A stretch of 6,730 nt of DNA from Pseudomonadota bacterium (GTDB taxonomy: Bacteria > Pseudomonadota > Alphaproteobacteria > Rhizobiales > Methyloligellaceae), in NCBI GenBank assembly GCA_022567275.1, contig JADFHH010000092.1, positions 1 to 6,730 of the forward strand, in the 5' to 3' direction. The translations under genes and the position numbers were made by a program. A model generated the notes under the pieces. The model worked only from the letters and a program-made list of their open reading frames with translations. It was not told the origin of the DNA and did not search any database. Below are positions 1-5,353 of this stretch, one piece after another. The stretch's first letter is position 1, and each line of letters starts with the position of its first letter.

Positions 1-1061
1 TCTTTGCCCGAATTGGGTCCATTGGGGAAAGCCACGCCGCCGGGCAGATGCCGCCGGCCAATCTCGACGCCCTTGTGATTGGCCGGAATGAGCACGACCG
101 TAATGCCGATATCCTCATCCTTTTTCAGCAGCCGGTCCGGGTCATGGACTTCTACGGCAAGGCCCAGAAGGGTCGCATTGGGACCGAGCGTGATGTAGCG
201 CTTGTCCCAGGTGAGGCGAAGACCAAGCACCTCCTTGCCCTTAAATGTCTGTTTGCAGACGATGCCCACATCGCGCATGGCGGCGGCGTCCGAACCCGAC
301 GCCGGTCCGGTAAGAGCGAAGCAGGGGATTTCCTTGCCTTGCGCCAGCCGCTTCAGATATTTCTTTTTCTGCTCATCGGTGCCGTATTTCTCGATCAACT
401 CGCCCGGCCCCAGCGAGTTGGGCACCATGACGATGACCGCCACATCGGGGCAGCGCGAGGCGATTTTTCCAATAATCAGCGACTGGGCCTGAGGCGAAAA
501 ACCCAGCCCGCCATGGTCCTTGGAAATGAGCATGCCGAGAAAGCCTTTTTCGGTGACGAATTTCCATACTTCCTTGGGAATGTCCTTACGAATATGCCGG
601 ATATCCCAATCGTCCACCATGCGGCACAGCTCTTCCGCCGGCCCGTCGAGAAACGCGCGTTCCTCCGCGCTCAGCGACATTGGCGGCACATCGCGCAGCT
701 TCGACCAGTCCGGCGCGCCGGAAAACAATTCTGCGTCCCAGCCGATCGTGCCGGCCTCGAGCGCCTCGCGTTCGGTGGCGGAAATCTTCGGCATGCGTTT
801 CTTCAGCGCACCATAAGCGGGGCGAATGACGAGACGATGCCGCACCTGCTGAATTGACAAAACGGCCATTACGCCAGCGACGATCCAGCCCGCGAAAGCG
901 CCTTGCGCGAAAGTGACAAGCGGTTCGGAAAATGGCAACCCGAACTGCGCGATAAGAGTCAGAAGCGCTGCGGCCCCGGCCCAGATAGAAAGCGGCGCCT
1001 GGCGCAGCGCCAGTATCACCAGGGCGGCAAAGCACACAGTTAGAAATATCAGCGCCGGCAT
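1..1061 (-). CDS. fadE: FadE-type acyl-CoA dehydrogenase, N-terminal part (truncated by window)
   Basis: FadE catalyses the FAD-dependent first oxidation step of fatty-acid beta-oxidation, converting acyl-CoA to trans-2-enoyl-CoA at the inner membrane. I translated the minus strand from the ATG at 1061; it stays open for 353 codons to the window edge. E. coli FadE is about 814 residues, so over half is missing. Residues 3-20, 25-43 and 52-70 are hydrophobic and look like membrane helices. Next come FadE hallmarks shared with the E. coli protein: FLDGP (137-141), PNSLGPGEL (214-222), YGTDEQ (226-231), EIPCFALT (244-251), GSDA (256-259), LTWDKRYITL (283-292) and GVEIGRRH (331-338). GSDA and the TW motif belong to the flavin and substrate site. 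A GGAG ribosome site lies 11 nt before the start. It is divergent from the CDGSH gene. The catalytic base lies in the unseen C-terminal part. The family call is secure; acyl chain-length preference cannot be read. Confidence 0.93.
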   Translation of the reverse strand, partial: MPALIFLTVCFAALVILALRQAPLSIWAGAAALLTLIAQFGLPFSEPLVTFAQGAFAGWIVAGVMAVLSIQQVRHRLVIRPAYGALKKRMPKISATEREALEAGTIGWDAELFSGAPDWSKLRDVPPMSLSAEERAFLDGPAEELCRMVDDWDIRHIRKDIPKEVWKFVTEKGFLGMLISKDHGGLGFSPQAQSLIIGKIASRCPDVAVIVMVPNSLGPGELIEKYGTDEQKKKYLKRLAQGKEIPCFALTGPASGSDAAAMRDVGIVCKQTFKGKEVLGLRLTWDKRYITLGPNATLLGLAVEVHDPDRLLKKDEDIGITVVLIPANHKGVEIGRRHLPGGVAFPNGPNSGK

Positions 1062-1151
1062 GGCCGCATTTTCTCCTTCATGTAAATTATCATCTATATA
1101 TTATAGCCTGAATAGGAACACATATCTTAATCAAGACCAGGAGGAACATCG
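1062..1151. promoter_or_regulatory. Divergent intergenic control region with AT-rich inverted repeat
   Basis: These 90 nt separate the start codons of fadE (minus) and the CDGSH gene (plus), so both promoters should lie here. The core at 1085-1105 is very AT-rich. A perfect 5-bp inverted repeat, CTATA-TAT-TATAG, occupies 1094-1106. On the minus strand it contains an exact TATAAT (1105 to 1100), a good -10 candidate for fadE, but I see no convincing -35 at 16-18 nt. On the plus strand TATATT at 1097-1102 is a weaker -10. AGGAGG at 1139-1144 is a near-ideal ribosome site 7 nt before the CDGSH start. A regulator binding the repeat could affect both genes; this is inference. Confidence 0.45.
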
Positions 1152-1394
1152 ATGGCCGACGATCCAATCCCGGCCCAGTTGGGCCCATATGAATTCGAGG
1201 TTGAGGAAGGCAGGCACTATGCCTGGTGCCGCTGCGGCCGCTCCAGGAAGCAGCCGCTTTGCGACGGATCGCACAAGGACACGGGGCTTGAACCGGTGCG
1301 CTTTACCGCCGAAAAGTCCGAAACCGTCTATCTGTGCGGCTGCAAGGATACCGGCGATCAACCGTTTTGCGACGGTTCGCATATGATGCTTTGA
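1152..1394 (+). CDS. Tandem CDGSH-type iron-sulfur protein
   Basis: This 80-residue protein carries two copies of the CDGSH cluster-binding motif, each with three cysteines and one histidine. The first is C26, C28, C37, H41 (CRCGRSRKQPLCDGSH). The second is C62, C64, C73, H77 (CGCKDTGDQPFCDGSH). Each motif should bind one redox-active 2Fe-2S cluster, as in the monomeric CISD3/MiNT-like group, where the two halves fold together. No signal peptide or membrane anchor is visible, so it should be cytoplasmic. The start is well supported by AGGAGG 7 nt upstream. It ends three residues after the second motif, normal for compact bacterial members. The exact role is unknown; electron transfer or cluster handling is the family expectation. 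The next gene begins 12 nt downstream in the same frame, suggesting one transcript. Confidence 0.93.
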   Translation: MADDPIPAQLGPYEFEVEEGRHYAWCRCGRSRKQPLCDGSHKDTGLEPVRFTAEKSETVYLCGCKDTGDQPFCDGSHMML

Positions 1395-1406
1395 AAAAAA
1401 CATCCC

Positions 1407-2417
1407 GTGACCGCACCTGGACCGAACAACATCATCACCGATATCGCCGGGCTTCGCATCGGCAATGCGCATGATGAAAAACTGCGTTCCGGCGTCACCG
1501 TTCTGCTGTGCGAACACCCGCTAAACGCGGCGGTGGATGTGCGCGGCGGCGGCACTGGCACGCGCGAGACAAGCGCGCTGGAATTAACAGGCGCGGTTCA
1601 GCAAATCCACGCCCTGGTCCTGTCAGGCGGTTCGGCTTTCGGACTCGACGCGGCGACCGGCGTGCAGAGTTTTTTGCGCGGCAAGGGTCAGGGCTTTGCC
1701 GTGGGCGAGGCGCGCGTTCCCATCGTGCCGCAGGCGATCCTGTTCGATTTGCTCAATGGCGGCGACAAGGACTGGGGCAAGCGTCCGCCCTATCAGGATA
1801 TGGCGTTCGCGGCGTGCGAGACTGCCGCTGTGGATTTCACCCTCGGCAGCGTTGGCGCGGGCTATGGCGCGACCACATACAATCTCAAGGGCGGGCTTGG
1901 CAGCGCGTCGATTGTCACGGCGAGCGGGATTACCATCGGCGCTCTGGCGGCGGTCAATGCGAGCGGCTCCCTCACCATCGGCGCCGCGAAGCATTTCTGG
2001 GCCGCGCCTTGCGAAATGGGCTGCGAGTTCGGCGGTTTCGGTTCTCCCGCCAAACCACCGCCCGAAGCCCTGACGCCGGCCCTCAAGGGCGGCCCCGGGA
2101 TGAGCACGACACTGGTCATTGTCGCAACCGATGCGGCCATGGACCGGGGGATGCTGAAGCGTCTCGCCATCATGGCGCAAACCGGCATTGCCCGCGCCAT
2201 TTATCCCGCGCACACCCCGCTCGACGGCGATATTGTGTTCGCGCTCTCTACGGGCAGCAAACCGGCGCCCGATCCATTTGCGGGGTTAGCGGAGTTGGGC
2301 GCCCACGCCGCCAATGTCACCGCCCGCGCCATCGCCAGGGGCGTTTACGAGGCCAGCGCGTTCAGCCGCGAACCCCATGGCCCGCCGGCCTATCGGGATG
2401 CCGTTAAACAGGAATAG
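1407..2417 (+). CDS. P1 family peptidase (S58, DmpA-like self-processing aminopeptidase)
   Basis: The predicted 336-residue protein belongs to the DmpA/P1 peptidase family, N-terminal-nucleophile hydrolases that cleave themselves into two chains and act as aminopeptidases or amidases. Family features seen are ITDIAGLRIGNA near the N-terminus, VDVRGGGTGTRET (43-55), VLSGGSAFGLDAATGV (71-86), GAGYGAT...KGGLGSAS (150-168) and TLVIVATDAAM (235-245). In DmpA the nucleophile Ser250 lies six residues before an ATDA motif. The equivalent position here is T234 in GMSTTL, so processing is predicted between S233 and T234. N184 is a plausible oxyanion residue. The start is GTG at 1407, because the only upstream in-frame sequence is four codons after the preceding gene's stop. 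No Shine-Dalgarno sequence is seen, so translation may be coupled to the CDGSH gene. No signal peptide is apparent. The true substrate is unknown. Confidence 0.9.
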   Translation: MTAPGPNNIITDIAGLRIGNAHDEKLRSGVTVLLCEHPLNAAVDVRGGGTGTRETSALELTGAVQQIHALVLSGGSAFGLDAATGVQSFLRGKGQGFAVGEARVPIVPQAILFDLLNGGDKDWGKRPPYQDMAFAACETAAVDFTLGSVGAGYGATTYNLKGGLGSASIVTASGITIGALAAVNASGSLTIGAAKHFWAAPCEMGCEFGGFGSPAKPPPEALTPALKGGPGMSTTLVIVATDAAMDRGMLKRLAIMAQTGIARAIYPAHTPLDGDIVFALSTGSKPAPDPFAGLAELGAHAANVTARAIARGVYEASAFSREPHGPPAYRDAVKQE

Positions 2418-2509
2418 AGATTGGTCCTGGAGATTGCAGCGCGCGCATTTGCGTGCTTAGCTTGTGCTGCGGGAGCAGCGCGTCGTGCGAGATTGGTTGG
2501 GAGAGTTTC
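2418..2509 (+). other. Intergenic stretch with two small hairpins
   Basis: This 92-nt gap separates the peptidase and the membrane-protein gene. One hairpin pairs GCGCGC (2441-2446) with GCGTGC (2451-2456) around ATTT, with one G-T wobble. It is followed by few T residues, so it is a poor terminator at best. A second pairs GTGCTGC (2464-2470) with GCAGCGC (2475-2481) around GGGA, which fits the GNRA tetraloop pattern. The second sits just upstream of the GGAG ribosome site at 2500-2503. A small leader or attenuating role is possible but unproven. Confidence 0.3.
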
Positions 2510-2992
2510 ATGGAACAGAGCGGATTTGGCCGCGCGGTCGGATTTGTTCTGGCGTGGTTGTTTGCGATCGTGATGGGGTTATGCATCTTCGCGGTGCTTA
2601 TCCCCGATCATATGGAGCCAGGCCGGGCGATAAGCGAACAGGCGCTGCTGAAATTACGGATATACAGCATCGCCGGGGGCAGCGCCGGTTTGTTCGCATG
2701 GTGGTTGCAAAGCTTTGCCGCCCATCGCGGCTTCGCAATACGGTTTATCTATGGACTGGTCATCTTCCTTTTAGTGTTCGCATCCCTGGGCGGTCTGCTG
2801 GAGGTGGGGAGCAATTACTTGCTCAATCCGGGACCGCATGATTTCAGCCCCTCGGGCCTCTATTGGGCGTCGCTTGGCGGGTTCTACACATTCGCGGTGT
2901 TTTTGCTGGCTCCGTTCAAACCGGGGCTGCTTGGCGTCTTGCTGGCGCCGGGCGTCATTCTCGCCTTTGTCGGCCCGCGCGAAATCCCTTGA
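2510..2992 (+). CDS. Small multi-spanning membrane protein, function unknown
   Basis: I do not recognise this protein. Starting at ATG 2510 it has 160 residues; GGAG at 2500-2503, 6 nt upstream, supports this start over a GTG at 2453, which would add 19 residues without a ribosome site. Hydrophobic segments near residues 9-31, 52-70, 77-98 and 117-134, plus a shorter one at 139-155, suggest four or five inner-membrane helices. Loops include DHMEPGRAISEQ (33-44) and a Pro-rich stretch NPGPHDFSPSG (106-116). No catalytic or metal-binding motif is evident. Codon use and GC match the chromosomal neighbours. The stop codon overlaps the -35 hexamer of the next promoter, so the toxin-antitoxin module abuts it. 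It could be transcribed with the peptidase or from its own unseen promoter. Confidence 0.75.
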   Translation: MEQSGFGRAVGFVLAWLFAIVMGLCIFAVLIPDHMEPGRAISEQALLKLRIYSIAGGSAGLFAWWLQSFAAHRGFAIRFIYGLVIFLLVFASLGGLLEVGSNYLLNPGPHDFSPSGLYWASLGGFYTFAVFLLAPFKPGLLGVLLAPGVILAFVGPREIP

Positions 2993-3017
2993 TGTTGTAA
3001 TACGATTGCATTACAAT
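2989..3017 (+). promoter_or_regulatory. Predicted promoter of the dinJ-yafQ operon
   Basis: TTGATG at 2989-2994 matches the sigma-70 -35 consensus at four of six bases. TACAAT at 3012-3017 matches the -10 at five of six. The spacer is exactly 17 nt. Transcription would start near 3024, leaving a leader of roughly 37 nt before the antitoxin ATG at 3061. The -35 overlaps the stop codon of the upstream gene. Confidence 0.7.
2995..3016 (+). promoter_or_regulatory. Palindromic operator of the toxin-antitoxin operon
   Basis: A perfect 7-bp inverted repeat pairs TTGTAAT (2995-3001) with ATTACAA (3010-3016) across an 8-nt spacer. Read as half-sites it is TGTAATRC on both strands (2996-3003 and 3008-3015). 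The repeat fills the promoter spacer and covers most of the -10 box, so a bound repressor would block RNA polymerase. Ribbon-helix-helix antitoxins of the RelB/DinJ family autoregulate from such sites, alone or with toxin. The assignment to this antitoxin is inferred from position. Confidence 0.65.
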
Positions 3018-3060
3018 ACGGCTTCACTCATTCACCAAGCATTTTATGTTGAGAAACCAG

Positions 3061-3342
3061 ATGGCAAAGACTGCCCTATTGCAAGCACGTATCGAACCGG
3101 CTCTGAAAAAGCAGGGTGAAAAAGTGCTTCGGCAAATTGGCTTGTCGAATACTGAATTTATGACAATGACGTTTCGTCAACTCGTCATGCGTCAGGGTTT
3201 GCCTTTCGATGCCCGTATTCCCAACGATAAAACTATTGCTGCGATCAAGGAATACGAGCAAGAGAAACGAGATGGCACTTTGACAACATATACCTCTTTC
3301 GATGAATTTGCTCAGGAGGTGTCCGCGGAATCAGATAGCTAG
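3061..3342 (+). CDS. dinJ: RelB/DinJ family antitoxin
   Basis: The 93-residue product resembles DinJ antitoxins, which neutralise YafQ and repress their own operon. The N-terminal part (residues 2-45) has the ribbon-helix-helix layout: a strand KTALLQARI, helix LKKQGEKVLRQIG, then helix LSNTEFMTMTFRQLVMRQG. GLPFDARIPND (46-56) matches the LPFD-x-R-x-PN element of DinJ. The acidic C-terminal tail with TSFDEFAQEV (78-87) would be the toxin-binding segment. I prefer ATG 3061 over ATG 3046, because the five extra residues lie outside the family fold; neither has a strong ribosome site. By hand count GC is about 46%, well below the roughly 60% of neighbouring genes, suggesting acquisition. The toxin gene follows in the same frame, 6 nt after the TAG stop. 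Confidence 0.88.
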   Translation: MAKTALLQARIEPALKKQGEKVLRQIGLSNTEFMTMTFRQLVMRQGLPFDARIPNDKTIAAIKEYEQEKRDGTLTTYTSFDEFAQEVSAESDS

Positions 3343-3348
3343 CAATAC

Positions 3349-3621
3349 ATGCGGACAATCCAGCAACGTACAAAATTCAAACAGGATCGCAAACGCTGCC
3401 AGCGGCGTGGACTGGATATGACTCTCCTTGTCAAGGTCGTGGATATTCTTCGCCAAAACGGCACACCGCCTGAGCGATGCAGGCCGCATAAGCTGCATGG
3501 TGACTATTCCGGCTACTGGGAATGCCACATCGCGCCAGACTGGTTGTTGATTTATGACATCCAGGACGATGCCATACTCGGCTTGGTGGCCACCGGCACA
3601 CACACCGACCTGTTTGGCTAA
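3349..3621 (+). CDS. yafQ: YafQ family mRNA interferase toxin (RelE superfamily)
   Basis: The 90-residue product matches YafQ, a ribosome-dependent endoribonuclease that cleaves mRNA in translating ribosomes and arrests growth. The E. coli YafQ functional residues His50, His63, Asp67, Trp68, His87 and Phe91 have visible counterparts here: H50 (KLHGDYSGYWECH), H60, D64, W65 (APDWLLIYD), H85 and F89 (TGTHTDLFG). The toxin therefore appears intact rather than decayed. Length agrees with E. coli YafQ (92). Its start lies 6 nt after the antitoxin stop, in the usual antitoxin-first order, and translation is probably coupled. A strong AGGAGGT at 3314-3320 lies too far upstream (28 nt) to serve this start directly. 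GC is about 53-55% in the stretches counted. Confidence 0.92.
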   Translation: MRTIQQRTKFKQDRKRCQRRGLDMTLLVKVVDILRQNGTPPERCRPHKLHGDYSGYWECHIAPDWLLIYDIQDDAILGLVATGTHTDLFG

Positions 3622-3726
3622 GCGAACTGAGTTGGCCCATCGAACGATGAGGTAGCGCGATTGAGCACACGCCTTGTGTCTGATAGACCAGCTTCACAAG
3701 CAATCATCGTGCGGTGTAAAAAAAAT
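3622..3726 (+). other. Gap between yafQ and purB, no clear terminator
   Basis: These 105 nt should contain the purB promoter and any terminator for the toxin-antitoxin operon. I see neither clearly. There is no GC-rich hairpin followed by a T run. TTCACA (3693-3698) and TGTAAA (3715-3720), 16 nt apart, form a weak promoter candidate, but transcription would begin at about the purB ATG and give a leaderless message. An eight-A run (3718-3725) precedes that ATG. Confidence 0.3.
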
Positions 3727-5019
3727 ATGATCCCCCGCTACACACGCGCTTCCATGGCCAAAATCTGGGAGCCGGAGTCCAAATTCCAGATCTGGTTCGA
3801 GATCGAGGCGCATGCCTGCGACGCCATGGCCGAGCTCGGCATCATCCCCAAACAAGCGGCCAAGGCGGTGCGCGAGCGCGGCGGGTTCGATGTCGCGCGC
3901 ATCGACGAGATCGAGCGCGAGGTCAAACATGACGTCATCGCCTTTCTCACCAGCCTGGCTGAGCATGTGGGGGATGAGGCGCGCTTCGTGCATCAGGGGC
4001 TGACCTCATCGGACGTGCTCGACACCTGCTTCAACGTGCAGCTTGTACGCGCCAGCGATATTCTGCTTGAGGATATGGATGGGCTGCTCGCGGCGCTCAA
4101 GAAACGCGCAGCCGAGCATAAAGAGACGGTGTGCATCGGCCGCAGTCACGGCATTCACGCCGAACCCACCACCTTTGGCTTGAAAATGGCGCAGGCCTAC
4201 GCGGAATTTTCACGCTGCAAAGCGCGCCTGAAAGCCGCCCGCGCCGAGATCGCCACCTGCGCCATCTCCGGCGCCGTCGGCACCTTCGCCACCGTCGACC
4301 CGCGCGTCGAGGCGCATGTGGCTAAAGCGCTTGGGCTGGAGGTGGAACCCATTTCAACCCAGATTATCCCGCGCGACCGCCATGCGATGTATTTCGCCAC
4401 CCTTGGCGTGATTGCGTCATCCATCGAGCGGCTGGCGACGGAAATCCGCCACCTCCAGCGCACCGAGGTGCTGGAGGTAGAGGAATATTTTTCACCCCTG
4501 CAAAAAGGCTCCTCCGCCATGCCCCACAAGCGCAATCCGGTGTTGAGCGAAAACCTTACCGGCCTTGCCCGCCTGATCCGCTCTGCTGTCATGCCCGCTT
4601 TGGAGAATGTGGCGCTGTGGCATGAGCGCGACATTTCGCACTCCTCCGTGGAGCGCGGCATCGCGCCTGACGCGACAGTGCATCTCGATTTCGCCCTCGC
4701 CCGCCTCACCGGCGTCATCGACAAGCTGATCGTCTACCCTGAGCGGATGCGGCAAAATCTCGACAGGCTCGGCGGGCTGGTGCATTCCCAGCGCGTGCTG
4801 CTGGCGCTGACGCAAGCCGGCGTTGCCCGAGAGGACGCCTACGCCCTGGTTCAGCGCAACGCCATGAAGGTGTGGGATCAAAGCGCCGATTTTCTTGGCG
4901 AGTTGCTCGGCGACAAGGACGTGCGCGCCGCATTGTCAGAAGATGAGATTCGCGAGCTGTTCGATCTCGGCTATCACACCAGAAATGTGGATGTGATTTT
5001 CAAACGGGTGTTCGGTTAG
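3727..5019 (+). CDS. purB: Adenylosuccinate lyase
   Basis: PurB cleaves fumarate from SAICAR to give AICAR, and from adenylosuccinate to give AMP, in purine synthesis in the cytosol. The 430-residue protein aligns from end to end with B. subtilis PurB (431). Visible features are RYTR at the N-terminus for AMP binding, catalytic-region histidines H68 (VKHDV), H89 (VHQGLTSSD) and H141 (RSHGIHAEPTTFG), the flexible signature loop GSSAMPHKRNP (261-271), and LWHERDISHSS (298-308). ATG 3727 is the right start, since MIPRYTR matches the conserved N-terminus; a TTG at 3661 would add 22 unrelated residues. The ribosome site before 3727 is poor. It lies downstream of a toxin-antitoxin pair and converges on the ATPase zeta gene. 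Confidence 0.97.
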   Translation: MIPRYTRASMAKIWEPESKFQIWFEIEAHACDAMAELGIIPKQAAKAVRERGGFDVARIDEIEREVKHDVIAFLTSLAEHVGDEARFVHQGLTSSDVLDTCFNVQLVRASDILLEDMDGLLAALKKRAAEHKETVCIGRSHGIHAEPTTFGLKMAQAYAEFSRCKARLKAARAEIATCAISGAVGTFATVDPRVEAHVAKALGLEVEPISTQIIPRDRHAMYFATLGVIASSIERLATEIRHLQRTEVLEVEEYFSPLQKGSSAMPHKRNPVLSENLTGLARLIRSAVMPALENVALWHERDISHSSVERGIAPDATVHLDFALARLTGVIDKLIVYPERMRQNLDRLGGLVHSQRVLLALTQAGVAREDAYALVQRNAMKVWDQSADFLGELLGDKDVRAALSEDEIRELFDLGYHTRNVDVIFKRVFG

Positions 5020-5023
5020 AGTT

Positions 5024-5353
5024 TTATTCTTCCCGCGCACTTTCAATCTGCGCTACGGCCTTGTCCATCAGCTCTTCCATGGCGCGGCGAATCTGATGCT
5101 CCGAACGGTCCACTCCGGCGTCGTCGAAATCTCCGCGGATTTTGCGGTAAACGTCTTCCTCGCCGGGCTCTTCAAGGTCAGCGAGCACGACGCTCTTGGC
5201 GTAATTATCGGCCTCATCGCCCGTGATCCCCATAATGTCCGCCGCCCACAGGCCAAGCAGCTTGTTGCGCCGCGCGCTCGCCTTGAACTTCAGTTCCTCA
5301 TCATGGGCGAACTTTTTTTCATAGGCCTTCCCGCGGTCATCGAACGACGTCAT
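5024..5353 (-). CDS. F1-ATPase inhibitor subunit zeta (DUF1476)
   Basis: The 109-residue protein matches the zeta subunit described in Paracoccus denitrificans, which binds F1-ATPase and blocks ATP hydrolysis while allowing synthesis. Family hallmarks are the N-terminal FDDRGKAYEKKFAHDEELKF (4-23), RRNKLLGLWAA (28-38), GDEADNYAKSVV (45-56), EDVYRKI (66-72) and HQIRRAMEEL (86-95). It should be all-helical and soluble. In Paracoccus the first residues (about 1-19) form the inhibitory segment, and that part is intact here. An AGGAG ribosome site lies 8 nt before the ATG at 5353. The gene sits between purB and purC on the opposite strand and ends 4 nt from the purB stop. Such closeness to pur genes is, as I recall, common in Alphaproteobacteria and probably reflects ancestral order rather than shared function. 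Confidence 0.93.
   Translation of the reverse strand: MTSFDDRGKAYEKKFAHDEELKFKASARRNKLLGLWAADIMGITGDEADNYAKSVVLADLEEPGEEDVYRKIRGDFDDAGVDRSEHQIRRAMEELMDKAVAQIESAREE

Noticed and set aside
48..857. Long plus-strand open frame of 269 codons
   Set aside because: It lies antisense to fadE, whose minus-strand translation matches FadE throughout; the plus frame has no recognisable domain.
1051..1069. Minus-strand mini-frame ATG CGG CCA TGC CGG CGC TGA overlapping the fadE start
   Set aside because: It is only six codons and its ATG is 3 nt from the GGAG site, too close for normal initiation; probably chance.
1508..2407. Plus-strand open frame of 299 codons, rich in Arg
   Set aside because: It is an out-of-frame shadow of the P1 peptidase gene in GC-rich DNA, with low-complexity Arg-rich content.
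3340..3351. Amber read-through fusing antitoxin and toxin, since they share a frame
   Set aside because: Separate antitoxin and toxin chains are needed for function, and the order with a short gap is standard; nothing beyond the shared frame supports a fusion.
4197..4724. Minus-strand open frame of 175 codons within purB
   Set aside because: It is antisense to a clearly conserved purB; the translation is Ser/Arg-rich without family features.
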